Below, in pieces: positions 1-10,364 of a stretch of 64,000 nucleotides of DNA. The position numbers were made by a program, and so were the translations under genes. Under the pieces are notes generated by a model, which did not search any database, was not told the DNA's origin, and worked only from the letters and a program-made list of their open reading frames with translations. Source of the DNA: Filobasidium wieringae (taxonomy: Eukaryota; Basidiomycota; Tremellomycetes; Filobasidiales; Filobasidiaceae). The stretch spans positions 93,739-157,738 of the forward strand of contig BCIV01000022.1 of the NCBI GenBank assembly GCA_001600055.1, given 5' to 3'. Position 1 is the stretch's first letter, and every line of letters starts with the position of its first letter.

Positions 1-1756
1 GGGGTGGTGAGGTGGTGAGGTGATACGGGCCAAGGGTCGAGTCGAAAGTGTAGGGGAGGGTCTGATCAGTGTGTCCGTATCCGTGATCGTCTATCCAATC
101 ACCCGAGTATCCCAGGCTCCTTGGAATGCGAAATGCAACTGGGCACCCCCATCTAGTCGAAAGCGAGCGGAACATCTAGGCGAAAGCGACTTTACTAGCG
201 ACCGTCCGTTCCGCCTCCAACTTGGCCTTGTTCAATGCGTAGGCTGCGTCTTTACATGCTTGGAGTTTCGTACTGCGAGTGAATTTGGGGTGGTTAGTTT
301 ATTTGTGATCAAGAGTAGCAAGAGAGAGAGAGTAGAGAGGATGGAAGAAAAAAGGACGAGAGAGACCGGGATGAGAGCGTGAGCGAAGGAGAGAGGAGAG
401 AGGAGAGAGGAGAGAGAAGGGACGAGAGGGAGAAGGATGTCGCGAGAGAGAGAGATTGAGGAGAGAGAAGAAACGAGAGAGGATGAGGAGCGAGAGAACG
501 CCCAGGCCGGACTCACCACCCATGCTGTTCCGGCAACCTATGACCCGCACAGAACGCCCCCTTGCAAAACCCGCAATCGCCCACTATCCTCTGAGCGGGC
601 TGGTTGCACCTGACCGTCTCTGTCTTGGCACTCGTCGCTGGGAGTTCCTTGCCGTTCGCTATGGTGGAGAGAGGGAGGGCGGGCAGGGCGGGGGTGGAGA
701 CGAGGGTTTGGGCGGTACATTTCTTCTTGGCTGGCCTGTGCGTGCAAAGGAGGGGGTGAGTCGGCGGGAGAAATTGGGGGGGAGGTTGGCTTACATTGTT
801 AAGTGTATATGAGCGTGTGTGGGAGTAGTAGTGGTCGAGTAGTCACCGTTGCCTTGATGGTGTGGTGGCCGCGGTGGAGTGATCGATTGATTATAACGAC
901 TGAGCGTATGGTTGGAACGAGGCGAGGACAATGACGAAGCGTCTCTTTCCTTATTTCCACCCTTGACCTGGGCGACGCGGGATATGCCGCTGCTTATCTT
1001 CCGGGCCGCGGTGGGTTTATCTTGGTGAGCTTTGATATAGCACAGTGTAGTCGGGTTGGTGGTAATGGTGTGGTGGTCAGTGGTGGTAGTCAGTAACAGT
1101 AACAGTATCGATTGACCGGTGTTCAAATGAGAGATCCAAATAACGATGACAGGCCTACAGTAGTGAACCGCAGGACCAGGTTGAGCCTGGGTCACGGCGG
1201 TTCGTCGTCAGGCAGGAATGAGACATGATCGTCCAGCGCGGCTACATCTCCTTTTCTTTCAAGTCGTCGGTGTATGTGATCGTTTCAAACTCCGACATCA
1301 GCCTATTCATCGACCTGACCACATCGCCCTATCAACGAATCAACTCTCGTCGAGGGATTCTTTAGGTATATCGTCGAGCCGCGAGTCGTCATATCGCTAA
1401 TATCCCCGATAAAGATGTGGATGGTATCGAGAGTCATTTTGGGCAAGGGATGGATCGGAGTTTCCTCTCGTTCTTCCTCTTCCTCGGCTTCCACCTCCGG
1501 GTTAGACCCCTCATCCTCGTCCTCATCCTCGTCCTTGTTCTTGGGGTTGACATTACGAGCGATGCGAAGGTGTTGCATGATAGGTGACTTCTCGCCGGTT
1601 TATGCATTGTTCGTTCCCGAGGAACATGCGTTTTGCTCATCGGACAGATCACGTGATGCGACTCTTGACCATCTACGCTAGATGAACAACGACTGAGCAA
1701 CTTCTCGATCACTCACTCCCGCCTTTCACTTTATCACTCGCTCACTCGACAGCATC
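1..1756. other. low-complexity stretch without a supported gene
   Basis: Purine-rich simple sequence dominates about 310-490 (GAGA/GGAGA runs) and TCCTC/TCATCC runs lie at about 1465-1540. The only ORF with some character is on the minus strand at 1303-1578 (91 aa, very acidic Asp/Glu middle). Its start lies 178 bp from the divergent OXLD1-like gene. I cannot assign it to a family or find convincing further exons, so it is left as a weak candidate only. Confidence 0.4.
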
Positions 1757-3166
1757 ATGCCCAGACCTTTCCCCCCGAACCCGAACTGGCCTCTCCTCCA
1801 TCGATCGATCCATACCACTACCTATACCCTGCGGAACGTCTTGGCTCGGTACGCTCCTCCCCCTATCGCGACCTCGCTGGGACGGGTACGACAGGAGGAT
1901 CACGAGGAGGATGGGTTCTTGAGCGAATCGACCGTACCCGTTTCCGCTAGTATACAGGCCGTTCCTCCTCCGTCGTCGTCGTCATCCGCTTCTGTTCCGA
2001 ACACCGGTGCAGAGGTGCACGAGACTTTACCCGCTATGAAACCATTATCCCCATCACCTTCATCATCATCTTCATCTTCATTACCTTCCTCCACGTCCAC
2101 ACCACCATCAACATCCCCCGACCTGGAGAAAGAACCGTTACAGATCCCGAAGACTTTTCTGGGGATGGAAGTACCCGTGAAACCTAGGCCGCCGGGTGAA
2201 GAAGGTCAGTCCAGTCTTTTTCGGGGTTGTTGAATAGTTTTTCGTCCTTTCGGGGTTAGAAATACTGGAATGCTGAACTGTATTTGTGCATTTATGTGAT
2301 CATTATTGTGCATTTGTGTGATATTTGATATTTGATATTTGATATTGACGTTGGGGTTGGATGGTACAGAATGTTGCATGTCCGGATGCGTCGTGAGTCT
2401 TCTTCAGTTTTCAGTGTTTCTGGTGGACCTTGTCGATCTGACCGTCTCTCTTTCTCTTTCTCTTCGTCTCTTTGTCTATCTCCCCCTATCTTTCTCTCTC
2501 TTCCTTTCTCTCCCAACCTTCATCCCCCCTCCCTCTTCCACCCCCCCACCCCGACCCCCACGCCAGAACTGCATCTACACACTCTACACAGACTCGCTCT
2601 TAGCGTACCACGACCACCTCGCCTCATTCACTTCCGAGCTCCGAAGGAGGGGGGTTCCTTGGGTTACTTGGCCCATCGCTGTGAGGGGGAGTGGGGTGGG
2701 ACGGGAGGATGACGGGAATGGGAACGATGGGGCTGTGGGAGGTGATGGGGATGAAGGGAACGGTGGGAACGATGGGGCTGTGGGAGGTGATGGGGATGAA
2801 GGGAACGGTGGGAACGGTGGGAACGGTGGGGATAAGAAGGGAAGGCGGGAGGTGGAGAGACAGGTCATGCAGGACCTCGACCCGAGCTTGAGGGCGTTCT
2901 TAGAGTGAGTCCACCCCATTTCAATGCGAATTCGAACTTGGGCCGGGGCCGGGGATGGAATGGAATGGAATGGAATGGAGAGCTGATCCTGCCGGTACCC
3001 TTATCCATCTTTCGCCGGTCTTTGCGCGCTCTCCTGATCCCTCTCTCATTTCAACTGATGGCCGCTTCACCCACACTCGTTCGATGCGGTACTGGACTTT
3101 AGGATGGAAGCTCGGTTGAGGGCGAAGAAGGAGGTGAGGGAGGGACGGGAGGGAGCAAGGTCTTGA
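1757..3166 (+). CDS. OXLD1-like protein (oxidoreductase-like domain)
   Basis: Four exons: 1757-2204, 2370-2392, 2567-2904, 3103-3166 (about 290 aa). After a basic, Ser/Thr-rich N-terminus compatible with mitochondrial import comes a Ser/Pro-rich linker. The oxidoreductase-like domain follows: EECCMSGCVNCIYTLY, with the characteristic CC-x3-C-x2-C cluster, split over exons 1-3. The last exon gives the family-typical FLEMEARL end. Exon 3 carries a Gly/Asn/Asp-rich insertion from a tandem repeat (see 2720-2809). The last exon can end at 3166, or splice at 3134 (GTGAGG) to 3190 and end in a short acidic tail at 3216; both keep frame. Members of this family are small mitochondrial proteins whose biochemical role is poorly defined. 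Family call is confident; exact 3' end is not. Confidence 0.8.
2720..2809 (+). repeat. two tandem 45-bp units inside the OXLD1-like exon 3
   Basis: Two successive 45-bp copies beginning GGGAACGATGGGGCTGTGGG, followed by further GGGAACGGT hexamer-like copies to about 2830. They encode a Gly/Asn/Asp/Glu-rich low-complexity insert between the cysteine motif and the C-terminal helix. The length is a multiple of three, so copy-number change would keep the frame. Confidence 0.85.
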
Positions 3167-3216
3167 ATGAACTCGGACGAACTTGCACAGGAAGACGAGG
3201 GAGAGGGTTTTGGATG

Positions 3217-6011
3217 AGTTGAACGGGTTGGACGGGGCTTGGTTTTGGTCGACTCGAACTCGGTATACTTGGAGTCAATCAGGTCGACCTGAACTTGGTA
3301 TACTTGGTTCACTCGGTTCACTCGGTTCAACTGGGCTCAACTCGATTGAAACTCGGTTACGGGCCGGAAGAAATTCCGGAGACTGGGAACTGGGGATTGA
3401 ATCGAATTCAATTCATGCACAAACGGTTCCTCTGGGGAACGATTCGGATTCCTTGTTGATGCTCTGTTCGATATTGAAGAATCCTGGGATCTTGGATCGC
3501 TTCCGGTCCTGCTCGATGACGGGGACGAGCTGAGGGGCTCTAGACTCTGGACTCTGTTCGACCATGACCACGAGCTGGGTCCGGACTGGGTGATTTTTGG
3601 TGCCCCGGTCGGACGTTCTTCAAAGGAATTGGTTGGGTCGGGAAAGACCTCGAGGTGCAATGCGGGGAATATGTGAGAATGCGGGGCCTTGCAAGAGGTG
3701 AGATCCTCTTCCACTATTCACGAGGAACCACCGCTCCGATCCCGTTCAGGCCTGACGTACATCTATTCTTACCTTTTCCCTCCCTCTCTACCTTAGTTTA
3801 GATCGGGTTCGATCGGCTGGCATGGTTGGGAAAGAGCAAGGACGACCCGCCTGACCCCGTCTGTACTGATAGGTGAGTCGATCTCCGATCCGCCCTTGTT
3901 CCTCCCGGGCGCGGAGGGGAATGAATGGGGACTGATTCGGGTTTATGGTAGGACCCGATAAACACACATCGGGAGGTTTTGTATGCGAGAGGTTTTCCGA
4001 TAGTCTGGACATTTGATCCTTCCTGGAGGAAACAAGTGGGGAGGACTGCGAATGGATCGTTGGGAAGGGAATCGGAACTTACTGTCAGGGATTCGTTCTC
4101 GCTGATCTTGCGCCAGAAGAGGCTCCTTATCCGACAGATGGGTTTTGGAGTGGGATGTCGCGCCCCAGGTTCCTGCTAGCCTTGCGTGGGGTTGTTTAGT
4201 AATGGAGGATCTTTCTTGAGCTTACAATGAAGCTGGATTGAAACTCCGATACAAGAAGGAGCTAGGGGATAGATCGAACTCTTTCGAGACTAGTGCGATT
4301 TCCACCCGACCTGACTTGCATGATGGGCATTCGGAAGGCTTGGAGATGCAGAAGGAGACTCTCACTCGGACCATTCGGTTATGCTGTCGCCCGAGTCGGA
4401 ATTGGTCTACGACGGTGCCATCACCCGCCGACTCGAACCTCAGGCGTATCGCTGTCAATACCCGGAATCGACCGACCCCAGAGCTTAGCCCTCGGGTATT
4501 GACACCAGCATCTGACGACCGATCGCTTAGCTTCGTTGTGATACGCACCGATCAGGCTAAACCGAGAGATCCTTCTGGCTCAAAATATGGGGTTATGTGG
4601 ACGACGTCGGGAATTAGAGGTAAAGGTTGAAATTCACCTGGGAGGCCGGGTTTACCTTAGCGCAATGCCAGCCCTGTCGTACGTTCGTCGAAACCCCCCA
4701 GCATATCAATTGAACCACAAGGAGTGTTAAAGAGAAAACAGGACACGAACTCTGGCTCTTGATCTTCCGGAAGGGGGGAGGATGAGCACGGTTTATATGC
4801 TGAAGGGGCAGGTGGCGTAATACGTTCATAACCAGGCAAGACGGTTGAGATGGATATCGAACGCTGTGCTTAGGTGTGGGAGGATTGATTGGGCTGTGTG
4901 TTATCGGGTGATTTTAACCTTAACGTAGATTGGAAACGGGGATCTTCTTCAGGCGTCATATACCTCAACGAATTGCCTAAGGACTTGACACGCGGTCAGG
5001 ACGGATCAGCCTCATTTTGGTGGCTGAAACTCGTCAAAATGTCGAACGCGATGAAGAGATGGGCCTGGCAGAGGGAACGGACGGCTGCGTAGGTTCGGAG
5101 CCCGGTCCGAAACGAGATCGATCCGGATAAGAGGATCATGGTGAATCGAAGCGTCCAGGCCGGTGGGCCCACAAGAAGGCCAGGGATAGGCTCGGCAAAC
5201 ATTTAGGAAAGCTTGGATCGAGCCAGCCCTATTCCCTAAGGGCTACTGGAAGGCGAAGAGCTGAAGTATCAGCATTACTGATCAAGCCCTTGAATGACCA
5301 GCACGTAGATTTCAGGCGACAATCGTGAATGCCAAGAATCGAGCGTGAAACTTGAAATATGGGTCGGAGCCACCCAGGGTCTGGAGTGTCATACATAGCT
5401 CTGCAATTGGGGCAACCATCTTGTGGCTGCCTCGTGAATCTGCAATTTATTAGACAACCGAACGCACTTCTAAGCTTGTGCCGGCAAATGGTGTTCGAAG
5501 GAAGTGGGAAGAAGGTCGACAGGCTCAAATGCTTGTTACCAATGGATGGTATATCTCAGTATACGTATCGCTCGAGATTTGTTTGCCTCACTGAGGTACG
5601 ACCACGTACCGCCTCCACTCGCTTCTGAGAGGACGATCTTAAGTCAAGCGCATGCTACTGAACCGGCCGGGTAATAATCATAGTCTCTCCAAGTTCTGGA
5701 AACCTTTCAAGCAGCTTTACCTAAGCGTATGACTCAAGATCGCCCATATTACGATCGTGAAGCCGCAAAGCAACGGGGGCGTAGTCCCCTTCCCACGGTT
5801 CCCTGATAATGTCCATGTTACGGTGATAGTTCGTTCATCTTGAAAAAGCACGTCGGATGGACCGAAGCGATCGTACTGGAACGTTGGATTTAAAGATACA
5901 ACTGATCCGCCTTGTGTGGTTCGTGTGGTTGTTCGCGAACAGACTCTGCTCGTTCTGGTCACGCATAGAGATTCCGATGTACAGCGTGACGGGTGCGAGG
6001 CGGTCCTTGTT
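3217..6011. other. 2.8 kb with no supported gene
   Basis: Only short overlapping ORFs on both strands, none with a recognisable domain or a credible exon series. Short simple repeats occur at about 3290-3350 (CACTCGGTT and CTTGGTATA repeats). Confidence 0.5.
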
Positions 6012-7550
6012 TCAGATCGAGGGCTTTAGATCGCGCCCGAGACCAATCGATTCGAGCATATCGTCGATACCATCGCTCCCTTCCGCCACCAAACGTGCTA
6101 TCTCTCCCCATTTCCTTCCAAGATCGTGGATCTCTTCGGCCCGCAAAATCGCACCCTCGTAGAACCCTATGCTGACCCTGCATCCTCCCTTCCAACCGAC
6201 TAGATTCACACACAACGGAGGCGTTTCGAACGCTTGGCTTTGCGTCCAGATGATATCTTGCAGTCCTCCGACTTGATCTAGCCAAGGCTGATAGGCGATA
6301 TTGCTGAAAACAAAACTTAGATCGAATGGCACGTTCGTCCAGTATTCCAAGTTCGACCGGTGCAAATCTTTCGCGCTTCGTCTAGCTTTCGAAACGTTCG
6401 TTGGCTGTCTGACGTGCTGTGACGCAGCTTGTATCAGATATGTTTGTAAACTGTTCGCACGTTCCCAGAATGACGAGGACGAGCCAAGCAACGAGGAATC
6501 GTACATCGAGTTCGTGTTGCGACTGTTGGAGATGAACGAATCGCCTGTCTCTGTCGATCGGATGGATCGTGGCAAGACGCCTTTCAAATTGGCATGACGC
6601 CCGATGACCGAAGAGAGAGCGATCGTGAAGCAAGTGAGAAGGGTCGGGTTGAGCGTCTGCACGCCCTCTTCCTTGCCCAACGTTTTGAGGGCAGAGATGA
6701 CGCTCGAAGGAAGTTCTACGCAAGTGTATTCGGGGGTGCATTCCATCGGATGACGGAGAACCTGATCTTTTGTCGGCCATGAAGTCGTTTGCTCATCTAT
6801 CGGGACCTCCTGACTCGATTTTGGCGGACTAGCCGGCTGCAATGGGATGATCAAATCAGGTCCTTGGCCCAGAAAAAACCTTCCTTCCGGTTCGTGAGGG
6901 AGCTTTTGTAGCGAAGGGGTTACGAGAGAGCGGAGGAGGTTCCATGCCCCACAACCGTCCGTGAACAGATGCCAAACGGAAAGAGCAAGAAAGATCGTCT
7001 CTTCGCTCGATGTAGGTGTGTACAGTGTGACCCGCCACAGTGGTACGTAGATCAAATCGCTCTGTTCCATCCGATGCAGATCGAGCTTCATGATATCCTC
7101 TATCGATCTATGGTCGGAGGGTTCGTGAAAAAGGACATCGCTACTTGGCCAAGGTGGTCCATCCTCGAACAAGCATGGGCTTTCCCATTCAGTCACAGAC
7201 GTAGCATCTTGAGGCACAAGGCGAACAGTCAAATCCTTGAATCGCGTTTGAACTTGCTGAACCCTAGATGGTAATCGGTCGGCGGTGAGATCTGATGTGG
7301 CATCCAGAGAGATTACGAGGGTCAAGACGTGAGGGTAAGAGGACTTGTAACGAAGGTAATGAACAGGAACTCTATTGGACGAAGCTATCGACTGGTGGAT
7401 GAGCCGAGCGTCCTCTATGACCTGAATAGTACTCACGACGTCGCCTGAGAGGCATGGCGGATGTGTTTGATGGAACCCAGTCAGAGCGGTTCTGTCGCCT
7501 CCAGATAGGAGACTTGTCTTCATGGGCTTATTGCTGATATGTGTCGACAA
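6012..7550 (-). CDS. condensation-fold acyltransferase (alcohol acetyltransferase-like)
   Basis: A single-exon protein of 512 aa. The active-site motif H-x3-D-G of the chloramphenicol-acetyltransferase/condensation superfamily is visible at residues 194-199 (WHLFTDGCG), in the expected position near the end of the N-terminal half. The second half has the usual mixed alpha/beta pattern, with a late segment (VSIGFYEG) near the position where this superfamily packs its bridging strands. No signal peptide or membrane segment is seen, so a cytosolic enzyme is likely. Family members move an acyl group from acyl-CoA to an alcohol or amine; the acceptor cannot be told here. The lack of introns is unusual next to its intron-rich neighbours. 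A non-acetyl donor or a role in a secondary pathway is possible. Confidence 0.65.
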   Translation of the reverse strand: MSTHISNKPMKTSLLSGGDRTALTGFHQTHPPCLSGDVVSTIQVIEDARLIHQSIASSNRVPVHYLRYKSSYPHVLTLVISLDATSDLTADRLPSRVQQVQTRFKDLTVRLVPQDATSVTEWESPCLFEDGPPWPSSDVLFHEPSDHRSIEDIMKLDLHRMEQSDLIYVPLWRVTLYTPTSSEETIFLALSVWHLFTDGCGAWNLLRSLVTPSLQKLPHEPEGRFFLGQGPDLIIPLQPASPPKSSQEVPIDEQTTSWPTKDQVLRHPMECTPEYTCVELPSSVISALKTLGKEEGVQTLNPTLLTCFTIALSSVIGRHANLKGVLPRSIRSTETGDSFISNSRNTNSMYDSSLLGSSSSFWERANSLQTYLIQAASQHVRQPTNVSKARRSAKDLHRSNLEYWTNVPFDLSFVFSNIAYQPWLDQVGGLQDIIWTQSQAFETPPLCVNLVGWKGGCRVSIGFYEGAILRAEEIHDLGRKWGEIARLVAEGSDGIDDMLESIGLGRDLKPSI

Positions 7551-8030
7551 AACAACAGATGGTTACTGCCAAGTGATGGGTTGTTCACAACTGAATCATC
7601 CACTGGATCACGCGCTCCCGGGATATTTCGGAATGTTCCGACGAGTGACGCAACTGATAACGGAGCACGTCTTGATCTCCACGTGCTTTGGCTAGATCAT
7701 CAGTTCGACCGAGGTCTGAAGATTTGTGTCTTCGGACCGGAAATCGGCGGTGGAACGGCTTGTACCTGGTCATGCGGGCAGGTGGTTTAGAGATCCTCGC
7801 AATGTAGTGGATTCGACCTGAGATCCTCCAATCTGTTCCCATGAGTCACCTCGGAAGAGGGCCGGCACGGATCTATTGTTTCTCCAGGTTCTCCACGGGG
7901 TTGACCGTCTTCCCGGAAATCGCGCTTGAACATATTGCTGGCATACTTGGTGTCGTTGCGCAACACCAATGCTATGACTCACGATGGCCGGTACCAGGGT
8001 AAATATAGCGAGACCTGACATTGAAACAAG

Positions 8031-9338
8031 ATGTACGATCCCGTTGGCATCGCCGTTATCGGCACCGGTCTGATCGGCAAACGTCATATCTACCACGTCT
8101 CGACTGAAACCACCACCCGCTTGGTAGCAATCGTTGAGCCTCTCGCATTCGGTCAAGAGCTCGCTAAGAGGAACCCGGTCCCATGTTTCTCGACTATCGA
8201 GGAATTGATAGCGGCTAAGAACGATGGAAGCTTGAAGGTCGAGGCGGCAATCATCGCGACACCTACCGGAACACATGTACCGCTTGGTATCGAGCTGTTG
8301 CGGGCAGGGATCAATGTATTGGTCGAGAAACCGATCGCTGGGACTTCTGAGGAGGCAAAGGGATTAGTTGATGCAGTATCTGCCGCCGCTTCCACCGGCG
8401 TGACAGCCTTGATCGGGCAACATCGGCGTTTGTGAGGGTTTTTGATGTTGATCGAGAGGCTTCCCAGTCGGCTCACAAGTTGGTTCTACTTACCAGTAAT
8501 CCATACACGGTTGCACTTAAAACAGCTTTAAAGGACGGCGATCTGGGTCAGGTTCTAGCGTTTCAGGGCTGCTGGACGGTTCGGAAGGGTGGGACTGTAG
8601 GTGGGGTCGATTATTACTCTGGTTGGAAGATAGAACCTGCCGGAGGGGGGACCATCGCCAGTAAGTCGTTCTACTTTTCCACCTCGATGCTTCAGAAGCT
8701 CAAGTACGGCTGCAACTAGTCAACATGATCCACGATATCGATCTCCTTCGATACTTTTTTGGCGATATCGCTTCCATAACCTGTGTCGAGGGACCTCGGG
8801 TGCGGGATTTCCCTGTCGAAGAAACCGGGGCAGTTTTGATCACGTTCCGGTCGGGCGCTGTAGGTACCTTTGTCTTCTCGGATGCCAGTCCATCGCCATA
8901 TTCGTGGGAAGGTGCTACAGGAGAGAACCCAGACTTGGTCGGTTTATATGGCAAGGTATGGCATAGATTGCCTTGTACCGAATATCTCGTGATTACTGAA
9001 CCGCGGCGATTGAATTTCAATATCAGGACGTCTTGACGGTATTCGGCTCGGAAGGGAGTCTGGCGCTACCAACCCTGGAACTCAACACGTTCAATCATCT
9101 TGCCGATTCCCGAAAAGACGGTCATTGGATGAACAGGCTGAGTGTCGATGACAAGTACAAGAACCTCGCTAAGAGTCTGGTGGACGTTCCTCCCTTTACA
9201 CTGCAACTCCGACATTTCGCTAGAGTCGTTCGTGGGGAAGAACCGCCCAGCTGTTCCGCTGAAGAAGGGTTTAAGAGCGTTCAGGCCTTGGAGGCCATCG
9301 CTACGAGTATGAGGGAGAAGAAGACGATCTTTTTGTAG
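8031..9338 (+). CDS. Gfo/Idh/MocA family NAD(P)-dependent oxidoreductase (copy A)
   Basis: Four exons, 8031-8431, 8497-8660, 8720-8955, 9027-9338, giving 370 aa. The N-terminal Rossmann fold has GTGLIG at residues 11-16. The conserved E-K-P of the family is at 99-101 (LVEKPIA), and an HDID segment follows (INMIHDIDLL), as expected for the C-terminal substrate domain. Typical enzymes oxidise or reduce sugars and cyclitols such as myo-inositol. Intron positions differ from those of the three copies at 37.6-43.4 kb, so this is a separate subfamily. It faces away from the acyltransferase at 6012-7550, with a 480-bp gap between the two starts. Confidence 0.85.
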
Positions 9339-10278
9339 CGAGGTCATGCTGGCGAGTCTGAACCGCTTCCGTTCGAACTTGTACCAAGTCTTGTCCTGTG
9401 CTCTCATGAAAGCTTTGGGTGTAACTGTACGACCAATGATGTGCGATTATCAAGAATTACTGTGTGACTGACAAAGCGATGTAGTGGACTGTTTTATGCA
9501 TATGAATCGTCATAAAATGAATACCAAGCTGACTACATGCGGTTGCATCGGCTAGTCCTTGATTTGTTTTCAGAGAGGCGATGTCATGCGGGGTATCTGT
9601 GTCGAACATTTCAAGAGCTATGTACACTGTGTCAACAATGTAAGGATACCAAGTGATCTATATATACATCTTAACGCAATAGGGGCCAGCATCTGGACAT
9701 GCTTTATAGTGTCTGTTTTGGAAACGACGAATCTTACTTATGCTGATGCAGTCGTCACAAGATCGTACCGTAATCCACCGTTTATGAGCGAGTCAATTCA
9801 CGCGATGAGGAGACGGGGTTCTCATGAGATGATAGCTCTGACAGAGTTCGCGTCCCTGAGTGGATGCAACACACCCGACTGGTACACATCCGATGGTCCT
9901 CTTGCCATACTCCCGCCGAGATCTACATCATCCCTTGACCCAATCGACTTGAATGGTGGCAAAAGTCCCCCATGACCTGACACTTTAGATGGGCATCAGC
10001 TATGGAGGGAGAGGTGCAGGTGCGACCTTGTTAGCTGATGATATCAATTGCCTGAGCTTCCTCAAATCGGGCCTTCCATAGCCTGTCGCAGATACCAACC
10101 TAAAAATCCGATGGGGACGTACTTTGAGGTCAAGCGCGCGTCGTTAGGGGTCATCTGACTGAACGATCGACCATATTGTCCTCAGCTTTCTGTCGATATA
10201 CTAACTGGGTTGTAAGCTATGATGTGAGCAAAATAAAAAGGTCACTTCAAGTGCCGCTCGGATCAGCGCAAAAAGAAA
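9339..10278. other. intergenic; ORFs without support
   Basis: A 138-codon ORF (9559-9975, plus) is open but resembles no family I know and has no splice context; I treat it as chance. Nothing else is seen. Confidence 0.5.
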
Positions 10279-10364
10279 TGCCCAGAACCCGGATCGAACG
10301 GGTGACCGTACGAAGTCGAAGTAATCACTTCAGTCGTACGCGCTCCCAACTGCGCCATCGAGGC
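10279..10364 (-). tRNA. tRNA-Phe (GAA) with a 13-nt intron
   Basis: Read on the minus strand, the sequence folds as a tRNA. The acceptor stem pairs GCCTCGA with TCTGGGC, with one C-U mismatch and one wobble. The D arm is GCGC...GCGC. The anticodon stem is TACGA/TCGTA with loop CT-GAA-G. The T arm is ACCCG-TTCGATC-CGGGT, and the discriminator base is A. The anticodon GAA reads Phe codons. Fourteen bases lie between position 37 and the 3' anticodon stem where one is expected, so a 13-nt intron sits at the canonical site 3' of the anticodon. The internal B box (GTTCGATCC) is intact. Confidence 0.88.

Noticed and set aside
1434..1712. Overlapping Ser-rich and Arg-rich ORFs
   Set aside because: Produced by a TCCTC/TCATCC simple repeat read in several frames.
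9559..9975. 138-codon plus-strand ORF
   Set aside because: No family resemblance, poor composition for a folded protein and no supporting splice or promoter signals.
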